Shown here in pieces: positions 27,834-36,371 of a DNA stretch of 64,000 nt. Positions within the stretch are counted from its first letter, which is position 1; the number at the start of each line of letters is the position of its first letter. Below the pieces are notes generated by a model. The model searched no databases and was not told the origin of the DNA. It saw nothing but the letters and a program-made list of their open reading frames with translations. This stretch comes from Candidatus Endomicrobiellum porotermitis. Its GTDB lineage: Bacteria > Elusimicrobiota > Endomicrobiia > Endomicrobiales > Endomicrobiaceae. The position numbers were made by a program, and so were the translations under genes. Location of the stretch: NCBI GenBank assembly GCA_031289055.1, contig JAITQE010000026.1:1-64000 (forward strand), given 5' to 3'.

Positions 27834-28625
27834 ATGGCGGCACCGTTTATAGAGATAAAAAATGTCTCTAAGAAATTTAAAAATCAAGATAAAGAATTTG
27901 AAGTTCTTAAGGGTATAAATTTAGAGATACAGAAAGGCGATATTTTTGGAATTATTGGATTTAACGGCGCAGGCAAATCTACTCTTATTCGCTGTATAAA
28001 TCGTCTTGAAACGGTTTCTTTTGGCGCAATCCGTATAGGCAATCGCGAAATAGACAAACTTTCCAAAAAAGAGATGAATCTCTATAGGCAAAAAATAGGC
28101 ATAATATTCCAGCACTTTAATCTTTTTGACTCCAGAACTGTTTACGGCAATGTCGCTTTCCCTTTGGAAGTAGCCGGTAAAAGCAAGCGGGAAATAGAAA
28201 AAAGAGTAACTGAGATTTTAGCGCTTGTAAATATATCTGATAAAAAAGATTTTTATCCGGGACAGCTTTCAGGGGGGCAAAAGCAACGCGTTGGTATAGC
28301 AAGAGCTTTAGCTAATAATCCCGACATTTTATTAAGCGATGAGGCTACTTCTGCTTTAGATCCCGTGACTTCTCTTTCCGTGTTAGACATTCTAAAAGAC
28401 ATAAATAAAAAGCTCGAGCTTACTATTATTCTAATTACTCATTCTTTAGACGTTATAAAGTATACTTGTAATAATATGGCTGTTCTTGAAGACGGCTTGA
28501 TAGCAGAAAAGGGAAACGTGAGAGAGATTTTTGCAAACCCCTCAAGCGAAACTACCAAAGTTTTTATAAAGAATAACTCCGATTTGGCAAAGTTTGACTA
28601 TGCGGGCGGAGGCGCCGGAATATGA
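27834..28625 (+). CDS. metN: methionine ABC transporter ATP-binding protein, lacking the regulatory domain
   Basis: 263 residues from ATG 27834, chosen for GAGGAAGCA just upstream; an earlier ATG at 27804 adds ten unlikely residues. Walker A is GFNGAGKST, the signature LSGGQKQR, Walker B ILLSDEAT, and the H-loop ILITHS. MetN in E. coli is about 343 residues with a C-terminal NIL/ACT domain that shuts the pump when methionine is high. Here the protein ends just after the nucleotide-binding domain, so that feedback domain is absent. It overlaps metI by four bases. Confidence 0.93.
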   Translation: MAAPFIEIKNVSKKFKNQDKEFEVLKGINLEIQKGDIFGIIGFNGAGKSTLIRCINRLETVSFGAIRIGNREIDKLSKKEMNLYRQKIGIIFQHFNLFDSRTVYGNVAFPLEVAGKSKREIEKRVTEILALVNISDKKDFYPGQLSGGQKQRVGIARALANNPDILLSDEATSALDPVTSLSVLDILKDINKKLELTIILITHSLDVIKYTCNNMAVLEDGLIAEKGNVREIFANPSSETTKVFIKNNSDLAKFDYAGGGAGI

Positions 28626-29311
28626 GCGAATTTTTAGCGCGAGTTTTTAGCGCTGAAGTGTGGGGATACGTTTTGCCGGCAACATGGCAGACCGTTTATA
28701 TGACGGCTATATCAACTACTATTACAATATCTTTTGGTTTATTTTTTGGAATTTTGCTTTATATTACAGACAAAGATGGACTTCGCCCTATGCCTATTTT
28801 TAATAAAGTTTTCGGAGCAAGTATAAATTCAGTTTTATCTTTGCCTTCCATGATTGTTGTTATTCTTTTTTTGCCGTTGTCAAGAGTGATAGTAGGCGCG
28901 TCTTATGGACCCAAAGCCTTTATTGTGTCTTTATCTATTGTTTGTATACCTATATTTTCAAGGCTGGTTGAGAACAGCATTCTTGAAGTAGCTAAAGGCA
29001 AAGTGGAAGCTGCTAAGGCTATGGGCGCGTCAAACTTGGATATTATTTTCAAAGTCATGCTGCCTGAATCTTTGCCCACTTTAATAAGGAATTTTGTAGT
29101 TCTTACAATAACGCTTATATCAATAACCGCAATCGCTGGTTCTTTTGGAGCCGGAGGGCTTGGCGAGCTTGCCGTGCGTTTTGGTTACAATAGATACCGT
29201 TCAGATATTCTTGCGGCGGTTATTATAGTTCTTTTGGTTGGCGTTGAATGTCTACAGCTTTTTGGCGCTTTTATCTCAAAGAAAATACTTAAAAAAAGAC
29301 GTCTCATATAA
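28622..29311 (+). CDS. metI: methionine ABC transporter permease
   Basis: 229 residues with five membrane segments. The EAA loop LEVAKGKVEAAKAMGASNLD and the family start WQTVYMTAISTTITISFGLF match MetI. It forms the membrane channel with MetN. It overlaps metN by four bases and precedes metQ by 26 bases. Confidence 0.94.
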   Translation: MSEFLARVFSAEVWGYVLPATWQTVYMTAISTTITISFGLFFGILLYITDKDGLRPMPIFNKVFGASINSVLSLPSMIVVILFLPLSRVIVGASYGPKAFIVSLSIVCIPIFSRLVENSILEVAKGKVEAAKAMGASNLDIIFKVMLPESLPTLIRNFVVLTITLISITAIAGSFGAGGLGELAVRFGYNRYRSDILAAVIIVLLVGVECLQLFGAFISKKILKKRRLI

Positions 29312-29337
29312 AGCCTTGGGTTTTGCAGGAGAGAAAA

Positions 29338-30141
29338 ATGAAAGCAAAAATTTTTTTTGTATTAGCATGCGCGGTATTGTTTACGTCATGCGATGTTGTT
29401 TTTGCAGTCGATTCAAAGAAAGTTGTTTTAAAAATTGCGGCTGACGCCGTCCCCCACGCAGATATTATTGAATTCATTAAACCTGATTTAGAAAAACAGG
29501 GAATTACAATAAAGCTTTACGTCGTTGTTGACACAACCCTTGTAAACGCGCAAACTTCAGACGGAGAGTTAGACGCCAATTATTTTCAGCACGCTATATA
29601 TATGGATGCTCAGGCAAAAGACAAAAATTTAAGCTTAGCTAACGCTGGAAATATTCACGTTGAGCCTATGTCTATATACTCTGACAAATATAAATCAATT
29701 TCGGATTTACCTGCAAATGCTAAAATAGCTATTTGTAACGACAGCGCCAACGAATACAGAGGTCTTAAGCTTCTTGAAAAAGCAGGATTTATACAATTGA
29801 AAAAGTCTATAACTCCCGCTATTGCAAGCATACGCGATATTGAGAAATACGTAAAACCTATTAAAATTGTTGAACTTGATCCGTCTTTAGTTACAAGAGT
29901 AAGAGATCAGTTTGACGCTTATATCGTGTGGTCTAACAAAGTTTTGGAAGCAGGTATTGACGTAAATAAAGCGAGAATCTTCAGTGAAGATACGGATTCT
30001 TTATACGCCAACATAGTTGCCGTAAGCCCAAAGAGGCTCAATGACCCGGCTATTAAAGCTTTGGTTAACGCTCTAAAATCCGATAAAGTGAAAAAATTTA
30101 TTGCAGAAAAATACAAAGGCGCAGTTGTGCCTGCAAAGTAA
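29338..30141 (+). CDS. metQ: methionine-binding lipoprotein
   Basis: 267 residues from ATG 29338 with GGAGAG upstream. A lipoprotein signal with the lipobox FTSC at about residue 18 is followed by the NlpA/MetQ fold: KIAADAVPHADIIEFIKPDL, then DANYFQHAIYMDAQAKDKNL and the C-terminal ALVNALKSDKVKKFIAEKYK. It captures methionine in the periplasm for MetNI. Confidence 0.95.
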   Translation: MKAKIFFVLACAVLFTSCDVVFAVDSKKVVLKIAADAVPHADIIEFIKPDLEKQGITIKLYVVVDTTLVNAQTSDGELDANYFQHAIYMDAQAKDKNLSLANAGNIHVEPMSIYSDKYKSISDLPANAKIAICNDSANEYRGLKLLEKAGFIQLKKSITPAIASIRDIEKYVKPIKIVELDPSLVTRVRDQFDAYIVWSNKVLEAGIDVNKARIFSEDTDSLYANIVAVSPKRLNDPAIKALVNALKSDKVKKFIAEKYKGAVVPAK

Positions 30142-30153
30142 ATATTTAGCTTT

Positions 30154-30200
30154 AAAACGACAGCTTATCTTTGTAAATATTAGACAGTCGTTTTTATTTT
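30154..30200 (+). terminator. terminator after metQ
   Basis: AAAACGAC (30154-30161) pairs with GTCGTTTT (30187-30194), and the T-rich tail TATTTTG follows. The loop is about 25 bases. It ends the met operon 13 bases after the metQ stop. Confidence 0.5.
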
Positions 30201-30233
30201 GTATACTTTTAATCGTTTATTTCTGTAAAATAT

Positions 30234-30263
30234 TTGACATAGAGTATGAAGATACACTATAGC
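30234..30263 (+). promoter_or_regulatory. promoter for the symporter gene
   Basis: TTGACA (30234-30239) and TATAGC (30258-30263) with an 18-base spacer, in the 171-base gap between metQ and the symporter. GGAG lies before the symporter ATG. Confidence 0.5.
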
Positions 30264-30312
30264 CTATAACGCATATATGGCTATATGTGTTAAATTATAA
30301 GGAGATGTCAGT

Positions 30313-31509
30313 ATGCAGAAGTTTTTAAGCAGTTTGCCGGCAAGACTTGTTTTTAGTATGGTAATAGGAATTGCCGTAGGCTGTGTTGCGAACATTTACT
30401 TAATGCAAGTTGTCGTTACCATTCAAAGTATTTTAGGATCTTTTATATTTTTTTGCGTGCCGTTAATTATTATAGGTTTTATTGCGCCTTCAGTTGCAAG
30501 ATTAGGGCAAAATGTTTCAAAAGTTTTGGCATTTGCATTTGTTTTAGCGTATGTTTCAAGCATAGGCGCGGCATTTATGTCTTGCTTTAGCGGATTTGAA
30601 ATTATACCTCGTTTGAATATAAGCTCTAGCGTCGCTCAATCAAAGGCGTTGCCTAAGGCTATATTTGAGTTAGGGCTTCCTCCCATTATGAGCGTGATGA
30701 GCGCTTTAGTGATTTCTGTTTTGATAGGTGTCGCCGTATGCTGGAATAAATCTACGACAACCGTTAGTTTGCTTGAAGAATTTCATAAAATTATTCTTTC
30801 AATAGTAACAAAAATTGTTACGCCTATTTTACCGTTTTTTGTTGCTTTTACATTTTGTTCTTTGGCATATGAGGGAGTTGTTACAAAACAATTGCCCGTT
30901 TTTGCAATAGTTGTTTTGATTGTAATCATAGGGCATTATGTTTGGCTTACGGTTCTTTATACAATTGCCGCTATATACTCAAAAAAGAATCCATTTCGCG
31001 TTTTAAAGTATTATGCGCCCACATATCTTACGGCTGTAGGTACAATGAGTTCTGCCGCAACCCTTCCTGTAGCTTTAGAAAGCGCAAGAAAATCCGACGT
31101 TTTGCGTAAAGATATGGTGGATTTTGGAATACCTCTTTTTGCAAATATTCATGTTTGCGGTTCTGTGCTTACTGAGGTTTTCTTTGCGATGGTTGTTTCT
31201 CAGGTATATTACGGAGCTTTGCCTTCTGTTGAGACAATGGTTTTGTTTTGTTTACTGCTTGGAGTGTTTGCCGTTGGGGCCCCAGGCGTTCCAGGCGGTA
31301 CGGTAATAGGGTCGCTTGGTCTTATTATAAGCGCGTTAGGTTTTGATAATGGCGCGATATCTCTTGTGCTTTCAATATTTGCTTTGCAAGACAGTTTTGG
31401 CACAGCCTGCAATGTTACTGGCGATGGGGCGTTAACGCTTATTCTTACAAAGTTTATTGAAAGTCATAAAAACGACGCGGCAGGCATTAAAGCGGAGACT
31501 TTCAACTAA
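30313..31509 (+). CDS. dicarboxylate/amino acid:cation symporter (DAACS family)
   Basis: 398 residues with eight or more membrane segments and two re-entrant loops. Family signatures are TAVGTMSSAATLPVALESAR (serine-rich loop), APGVPGGTVIGSLGLI and LQDSFGTACNVTGDGALT. Such carriers import glutamate, aspartate, C4-dicarboxylates or serine with Na+ or H+. The exact substrate cannot be read from sequence. The porin gene starts 77 bases downstream and may be cotranscribed. Confidence 0.93.
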   Translation: MQKFLSSLPARLVFSMVIGIAVGCVANIYLMQVVVTIQSILGSFIFFCVPLIIIGFIAPSVARLGQNVSKVLAFAFVLAYVSSIGAAFMSCFSGFEIIPRLNISSSVAQSKALPKAIFELGLPPIMSVMSALVISVLIGVAVCWNKSTTTVSLLEEFHKIILSIVTKIVTPILPFFVAFTFCSLAYEGVVTKQLPVFAIVVLIVIIGHYVWLTVLYTIAAIYSKKNPFRVLKYYAPTYLTAVGTMSSAATLPVALESARKSDVLRKDMVDFGIPLFANIHVCGSVLTEVFFAMVVSQVYYGALPSVETMVLFCLLLGVFAVGAPGVPGGTVIGSLGLIISALGFDNGAISLVLSIFALQDSFGTACNVTGDGALTLILTKFIESHKNDAAGIKAETFN

Positions 31510-31585
31510 AAAAATACTAGAATCGGGCTTGAGTCAGGTTGTTAAACAGATACGGAAGCCGGAAATTTGTTATGGGGGTTATAAA

Positions 31586-32803
31586 GTGAGAAGAAAAGTA
31601 ACGGCATTATTAGCGGCAAGCTCGTTGTTGGTTTCAAATACTGTGTTTGCGGCAGACAGCGTTTCTAAAGGCTTAGGAATTAAGACGGATATTGGCGGAA
31701 CTGTTATCATGCAGGGAACTCCTGAAGCGAATGATGGTAAAAATAAAGGGCTGTCTGCGGCATCATATTTGTTTGACGTAAAACTTACTAAAGAGTTTGA
31801 AGAAAACGGAAAAGTTGTCGTGCGCTTTAAAGGCGGAAGAGGCGCTGGTCTTGAAGTAGACGAAAACGGTAATAATGGCGTTAACACATACGGACAGGTA
31901 AACGCAAATGCCGATGAATCTTTAGATTCTGCCGCAAATACTCTTGCAAAAGTCGTGGAGTTGTATTATGAACAGGCTATTCTAAATGATAAACTTACAG
32001 TGGATTTTGGTAAGTTGAATTTCTGCGAGTTCTTTGCAGATAACAATTTTGCCGGCGATGATAATTCTCAGTTCTTAACAGGATCTTTCGCAAGGGACAA
32101 GACTATAGATTCGGTTCCTCAGCGTCCGGCATTGAGATTAAACTATGTCCTTTTTGAAAAACTTGATATTTCATATGCGTACTTTGCAATAGATTTGAAT
32201 CGCTTTGACGCGAGCGGGATAAATATCGCTCAGTTTAATTTTAAACCTTATCCAAACGGCAACTATAGATTGTACGTATGGGGAAATAATGGCGTTCACT
32301 ATAAGTATAATGACAATACTTCCAAGTCGGGGTCTTATGGTTTTGGTATAAGCGTAGATCAAGCGGTAAATGACGGCTTTGGAGTATTTGCAAGATGCGG
32401 ATATAAGGAACATTCTTTCGGTAATCATGCGACGGGGACGGGTACAGATGGTAAAGAGCTTAATAATTTTGCTTTACCTCTTTCCGTGATGTGGAGCGTA
32501 GGATCTCAATTTAATGGATCTAAGTGGTCAAGGGACAATGACGTTTTGGGTATTGCAATTGGTCAAATATATGGTTCTTCAGATGCAAAAGGCGTTATTG
32601 CTGAATATAATAACGGAAAGTATAAAGATGGAGCGGAAACACAGTTTGAAGTATATTATAAGTTTACGCTTAACAATCATATCGCTCTTACTCCGGCTTT
32701 CCAATATTTTGCAAATCCAAGAGGCGGCAACGTTTTGAGCGGCGCTTCAACCGCAGACAAGAATGTTTTTGTATGTGGCGTAAGAACGGCGTTTAATTTC
32801 TAG
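31586..32803 (+). CDS. outer-membrane porin (OprB-like)
   Basis: 405 residues from GTG 31586; frames open further upstream overlap the symporter and are not needed. The signal peptide is VRRKVTALLAASSLLVSNTV with cleavage at VFA-ADS. The mature part has many alternating beta strands: LTVDFGKLNFCEFFADNNFA, then DNDVLGIAIGQIYG, then HIALTPAFQYFANPRGG and a C-terminal phenylalanine (RTAFNF). This resembles carbohydrate-selective porins and iron or copper-free cyanobacterial-type barrels without the N-terminal SLH part. Substrate unknown. A strong terminator follows. Confidence 0.8.
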   Translation: MRRKVTALLAASSLLVSNTVFAADSVSKGLGIKTDIGGTVIMQGTPEANDGKNKGLSAASYLFDVKLTKEFEENGKVVVRFKGGRGAGLEVDENGNNGVNTYGQVNANADESLDSAANTLAKVVELYYEQAILNDKLTVDFGKLNFCEFFADNNFAGDDNSQFLTGSFARDKTIDSVPQRPALRLNYVLFEKLDISYAYFAIDLNRFDASGINIAQFNFKPYPNGNYRLYVWGNNGVHYKYNDNTSKSGSYGFGISVDQAVNDGFGVFARCGYKEHSFGNHATGTGTDGKELNNFALPLSVMWSVGSQFNGSKWSRDNDVLGIAIGQIYGSSDAKGVIAEYNNGKYKDGAETQFEVYYKFTLNNHIALTPAFQYFANPRGGNVLSGASTADKNVFVCGVRTAFNF

Positions 32804-32824
32804 TTTTAAATTTTTTTTGGTTTT

Positions 32825-32861
32825 CAAGCCTGTCTCGAGCGCGAGACAGGCTTGTTGATTT
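32825..32861 (+). terminator. strong terminator after the porin
   Basis: A perfect 13-bp stem CAAGCCTGTCTCG / CGAGACAGGCTTG with an AGCG loop, followed by TTGATTTTTG. It ends the porin transcript and faces the small lipoprotein gene on the other strand. Confidence 0.8.
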
Positions 32862-32940
32862 TTGCGCAAACTTTAACAAATAAAACAAATCCCCTTAATT
32901 TTATAGATTTGGGGATTTGTCAAAACGTACGGAAAATGAT

Positions 32941-33120
32941 TTATTTGCTTTCTGCCGTAGCTTCAGGAGCAGGTGTTTCCGTTGTCGTGTCTGTTGGAAC
33001 TTCAACTTTTTCTTCAACTACTTCAGCTACCGGAGCTTCTTCTGCTTTTTTGCTTCCGCAGGCTGCCAATACAAAAGTGCATACTGCAAACATTGCTGCA
33101 AACAACACAAATTTCTTCAT
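32941..33120 (-). CDS. 59-residue lipoprotein
   Basis: Too short for most ORF lists. AAAGGAGACGTAAAG precedes the ATG, a strong ribosome site. The signal peptide KKFVLFAAMFAVCTFVLAAC ends in the lipobox LAAC. The 38-residue mature chain is almost only K, E, P, V, T, A and D (KKAEEAPVAEVVEEKVEVPT and so on). Such tiny acidic lipoproteins are often abundant wall or outer-membrane spacers; the exact role is unknown. Confidence 0.85.
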   Translation of the reverse strand: MKKFVLFAAMFAVCTFVLAACGSKKAEEAPVAEVVEEKVEVPTDTTTETPAPEATAESK

Positions 33121-33156
33121 CTTTACGTCTCCTTTAATATTTAACTACCGCGCGAC

Positions 33157-33186
33157 ATTCTATATCTTTTGTTTTTCTTTTGCAAA
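33157..33186 (-). promoter_or_regulatory. promoter for the 59-residue lipoprotein
   Basis: On the minus strand, TTTGCA (33186-33181) and TAGAAT (33162-33157) with 18 bases between them, about 37 bases before the ATG. Confidence 0.4.
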
Positions 33187-33214
33187 TTTTGCTCGTTTAC
33201 GCTAGTTTGTTGCG

Positions 33215-33322
33215 CTATGATACTATATGCTCAATGCCGCCGCGATCTTTGCCTTCTTTGCTAATTATTTTAATTCGCGTTTTTTTATCGTCAATTTTTT
33301 CTTCGCATATATATCTTTTCAT
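33215..33322 (-). CDS. possible 35-residue protein
   Basis: The minus-strand frame gives MKRYICEEKIDDKKTRIKII, then SKEGKDRGGIEHIVS and a stop. Codon use and charge pattern look protein-like, but there is no clear ribosome site and no family is recognised. It could be a small gene, a gene remnant, or chance. The rest of the 33.1-33.65 kb gap holds only the repeated promoter-like element and a collapsed gene. Confidence 0.25.
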   Translation of the reverse strand: MKRYICEEKIDDKKTRIKIISKEGKDRGGIEHIVS

Positions 33323-33435
33323 AACGATGATTTTACAAATTTCCGCTCTTTAGCGTCCGCTTTTTTTCGCGCGCGCTTTTCTCTAAAAATTCAATAAACG
33401 GTCAAGTCGGGCGTTAAATTAAAAAGAAGAAAGGG

Positions 33436-33500
33436 GATATATATTTCACAAATTTTTCACATGTAGCTAAATTAGTCCGCTTTTTAAAACGTATACTAAC
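33436..33500 (+). repeat. promoter-like element, copy A (repeated at 45635)
   Basis: About 65 bases nearly identical to 45635-45700. Both share GATATATATTTCACAAAT, then TTTCACAT, then an A/T block with CTAAA, then CGCTTTT, and both end in a -10-like box (TATACT here at 33492, TATATT there at 45693). The direct repeat TTTCACA-n-TTTCACA suggests a binding site for a shared regulator. Here it precedes a collapsed gene; at the other place it precedes the exported-protein cluster. Confidence 0.75.
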
Positions 33501-33651
33501 AGCCTAAAGTGGCGCATAAAAAGTCAGGTATGTTTTGAAAAAGTTTTCATTTATTATGAGTATGAGAAGGAAGGAAGAAAGTTTAGCAAGTATGATATAA
33601 ACATGCTAAGATTGGAAAGAGACGTATAGAAAAGAAATAAAGAATGTTGAA

Positions 33652-33726
33652 ATGTTGAAGAAATTAATGAGTTTGGTCGTAGCTTTTACTATGTTGGTTT
33701 CAGTAAGCGGTAGAGCAGGCTCTTAG
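33652..33726 (+). pseudogene. collapsed copy of an exported-cluster gene (signal peptide only)
   Basis: ATG 33652 opens a 24-codon frame: MLKKLMSLVVAFTMLVSVSG then RAGS and TAG. The first 21 residues match the signal peptide of the gene at 46544 (MLKKLISLVVVFTMLVSVSG) with three changes, and the DNA, including about 30 bases upstream, is also nearly the same. The mature protein is gone. The upstream bases resemble the 3' end of the coiled-coil gene at 45756. So this looks like a deleted second copy of that locus. Confidence 0.7.
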
Positions 33727-33750
33727 CGAAGTAAAATCAGTGACAGATAT

Positions 33751-34257
33751 TTATTTCTTTGTTAATATCTTTTCGGTAACTTTTTTGCTTGTGTTTATGT
33801 CTGTTCCTGTGAGAATCAAATAAGAGACTTTTGGAATCAACGAATCGCTTGCCGCCACATAAACTGATGAAAGATAAGCCTTTTTGTCATTTATAAGAAT
33901 TTCAGCTTTAGGCTCGCCGTTTACTACGACGATTTTCATAGATCTGTCTTTAACGGCTTTCAAAACCAAGTTATATGAATTGTTGCCGTTTTCAGTCGCA
34001 GTATAACCGTACGCTTTTTTCTCAAAAGCCGTAATTTCCTCGCGTTGTCCTTGTTTTGCATACAAAATCCAATAAGCGTCTACAGGATTTTTTTTATCTA
34101 TGTCGTTGTTTGAGTCTAATATTACGTCGTACATAACAACATTGGCGTTTTTATTGCGCTCTATTTTGAAAAGATTCTTGTTTTCTGCAAAAGCTTCCGT
34201 ATTGTATAAAAATGAATAAATCAAACCCAAACGTAAGGCGACGATAACTCTTTGCAT
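33751..34257 (-). CDS. DUF4833 secreted protein
   Basis: 168 residues with a signal peptide (VIVALRLGLIYSFLYNTEAF, cleaved before AENK). The conserved block KNPVDAYWILYAKQGQREEI and then FEKKAYGYTA fits DUF4833, a family of unknown function seen in several diderms. The rest is beta-rich. It is divergent from the Rrf2 gene, with about 130 bases between the starts. Nothing in the sequence points to an enzyme. Confidence 0.7.
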   Translation of the reverse strand: MQRVIVALRLGLIYSFLYNTEAFAENKNLFKIERNKNANVVMYDVILDSNNDIDKKNPVDAYWILYAKQGQREEITAFEKKAYGYTATENGNNSYNLVLKAVKDRSMKIVVVNGEPKAEILINDKKAYLSSVYVAASDSLIPKVSYLILTGTDINTSKKVTEKILTKK

Positions 34258-34328
34258 TTTAACTCCGCTTTTTGGCTTATAAATTTGCGTAATTATACAA
34301 AATTATTTCTATATTTTTCTCGGCAAAA

Positions 34329-34358
34329 TTGACATTTATTTTTTCTATGTCATAGAAT
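34329..34358 (+). promoter_or_regulatory. promoter for the Rrf2 gene
   Basis: TTGACA (34329-34334) and TAGAAT (34353-34358) with an 18-base spacer; the start codon follows 30 bases on, preceded by AAGGAG. The half-palindrome TTCTATGTCATAGAA (34342-34357) overlaps the -10 box and could be the operator through which the Rrf2 protein represses itself. Confidence 0.6.
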
Positions 34359-34388
34359 ACGTAAGCGGTTAATATAAGGAGTTTTCGC

Positions 34389-34832
34389 ATGAGAGTGTCT
34401 GCTAAAGCTAAATACGGTTTTGCAGCCATGGTATGTTTGGCGCAAAAATATAATACCGGAGAATATGTTACAGTTTTAAGTTTGGCTGAAAGACTAAAAA
34501 TTTCAAAGATATACTTGGAGCAAGTTTTTGCTCTTCTTAAGCGCGCTGATCTTGTGTTGTCTATAAAAGGTTCTCGCGGAGGCTATCAGCTTTCTAAAGC
34601 TCCTAAGGTTATAACTGCTTTTGACATTTTATCGGCAATAGAAGTTTCTTTATTTGAAAAAGCTGCCAAGCTTTTGCTTGAAAGCGAGCGCGCTTTAGAA
34701 AAAACAATTCAGGGTTCCGTATTAGAAAAACTGGACGCTTCAATTAAAACAACGCTTTCGGCGATAACCCTTGAAAGCCTTGTTCTGGACGCTCAAAAGC
34801 GTTTGTCTGACGGCTACATGTTTTATCTATAA
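34389..34832 (+). CDS. Rrf2-family transcription regulator without cluster cysteines
   Basis: 147 residues. The winged helix-turn-helix has AKAKYGFAAMVCLAQKYNTG, then LAERLKISKIYLEQVFALLK and the wing GSRGGYQLSKAP, as in IscR, NsrR and CymR. IscR and NsrR bind an iron-sulphur cluster with three cysteines in the C-terminal half; none is present here, so it is more like CymR, which senses cysteine metabolism through a partner. Targets are unknown. Confidence 0.88.
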   Translation: MRVSAKAKYGFAAMVCLAQKYNTGEYVTVLSLAERLKISKIYLEQVFALLKRADLVLSIKGSRGGYQLSKAPKVITAFDILSAIEVSLFEKAAKLLLESERALEKTIQGSVLEKLDASIKTTLSAITLESLVLDAQKRLSDGYMFYL

Positions 34833-34951
34833 TTGAATTTGCCGAAAATTTTGGATTTTGACAGTAATTTTGTACAATCTTATCTAACGCATTGCGTTAT
34901 ATAAATATTCCCTTTAGAGCAATTTTGTAAAGGGAATATTTGGATTTATTG

Positions 34952-36313
34952 ATGAAAAATTTTTCAGCAATTATACTTGCCGCTGGCGCGGGAACCAGAA
35001 TGAAGTCCTCTTTGCCTAAAGTGATGCACACGCTTTCGGGTAAACCGTTAATAAAGTGGGTTATAGACTCTGTTTCCTCTTTAAAACCTGATAATATCGT
35101 TGTGTTGTTGGGGCATGGAGCGGAAAGAGTTGAAGAATATTTGTCGGATATAAACGTAAAGAATTTAAAGATTATTTATCAAAAAGAGCAGCTTGGTTCC
35201 GCGCATGCGGTTATGCAGGCAGAGAAATTTTTAGAAAATTACAGCGGAAATATTTTGGTTTTAAGCGGCGATGTTCCTTTGATTAAAAAGGCTACGTTGG
35301 CTTCCTTAATAAAAAAGAACCAAAAAGCCAGTTCTTCAGTTGCCGTTTTAGCGGCGGAAGTTGCAAATCCGTTTGGCTATGGCAGAATAGTAAAAAAAGA
35401 CGGTTTTTTAGAAAGAATAGTTGAAGAAAAAGATGTAAGTATCGCTGAAAAACAGATAAATCTGATAAATTCCGGCATATATTGTTTTGATAAAAATTTA
35501 TGGAAAGCTCTTTCAAAAGTTAAGCCTAATAATGCGAAAAAAGAATATTATGTAACCGATACGGTCGCAATACTTAAAAGCATGGACAAAAATGCGTCTC
35601 TAACTGTTACAAAAGACGAAAATGAAGTAAAGGGCGTAAATAATAGATTAGAACTTTCTCAAGCAGAATCTTTATTAAAAGACAGGAAAATAAAAGAACT
35701 TTTTGAAAGCGGCGTGAGCGTCATAGACGCAAACAGCGTATATATTTCCTACGACGCAAAAATAGGACGGGATACTGTTATATACCCCGGCGTTTTTATT
35801 GACAAAGGCGTTGTTATAGGCAAAAATTGCGTTTTGAAAGGTTCAAGCTATATAACAGATTCTAAGATAAACGATGGAAGCATAATTTCTTATTCGTATA
35901 TAAATGGAGCCGTCGTTGGAAAGAATGTTAAAATTGGACCCTTCTCGCATATAAGACCGGAATCAGTTTTAAGAGATAATGTAAAAGTAGGAAATTTTTC
36001 GGAAACGAAAAAAGCCGTAATAGCAAAGAATTCTAAAATCAATCATCTTTCCTACATAGGCGATGCTGAAATAGGCGAAGATGTAAATATAGGCGCCGGG
36101 ACAATTACCTGTAATTATGATGGAGTAAATAAACATAAAACAGTCATAGGGGCTAAGTCTTTTGTAGGCTCTAATGTTAATTTTGTCGCTCCTGTTAAAG
36201 TCGGCGAGAATGTTGTAATAGCGGCAGGGTCAACTGTAACTCGCGATGTGCCGGCTGGGAAACTTGCAATAGCAAGAGCAAGGCAAGAGTTAAAGCGTAG
36301 AATAATAAAATAA
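34952..36313 (+). CDS. glmU: bifunctional GlcNAc-1-P uridyltransferase / GlcN-1-P acetyltransferase
   Basis: 453 residues from ATG 34952; a TTG at 34940 with AGGGA upstream is possible. The N-terminal nucleotidyltransferase has LAAGAGTRMKS and VLSGDVPLI; the C-terminal half is a left-handed beta helix of hexapeptide repeats, with HIRPESVLRDNVKVGNFSET and the acetyl-CoA site GAGTITCNYDG. It makes UDP-GlcNAc, needed for peptidoglycan and for lipid A, which fits the LPS genes elsewhere in the window. Confidence 0.97.
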   Translation: MKNFSAIILAAGAGTRMKSSLPKVMHTLSGKPLIKWVIDSVSSLKPDNIVVLLGHGAERVEEYLSDINVKNLKIIYQKEQLGSAHAVMQAEKFLENYSGNILVLSGDVPLIKKATLASLIKKNQKASSSVAVLAAEVANPFGYGRIVKKDGFLERIVEEKDVSIAEKQINLINSGIYCFDKNLWKALSKVKPNNAKKEYYVTDTVAILKSMDKNASLTVTKDENEVKGVNNRLELSQAESLLKDRKIKELFESGVSVIDANSVYISYDAKIGRDTVIYPGVFIDKGVVIGKNCVLKGSSYITDSKINDGSIISYSYINGAVVGKNVKIGPFSHIRPESVLRDNVKVGNFSETKKAVIAKNSKINHLSYIGDAEIGEDVNIGAGTITCNYDGVNKHKTVIGAKSFVGSNVNFVAPVKVGENVVIAAGSTVTRDVPAGKLAIARARQELKRRIIK

Positions 36314-36371
36314 CGCGAACTATTTTGATAAATATATTGTTTGTTTAAGGAAAGGCGCAAGAAGGGGTGTT

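Noticed and set aside
33121..33651. Integration site or insertion sequence ends
   Set aside because: No terminal inverted repeats, target duplications or transposase fragments were seen; the only structure is the repeated promoter-like element.
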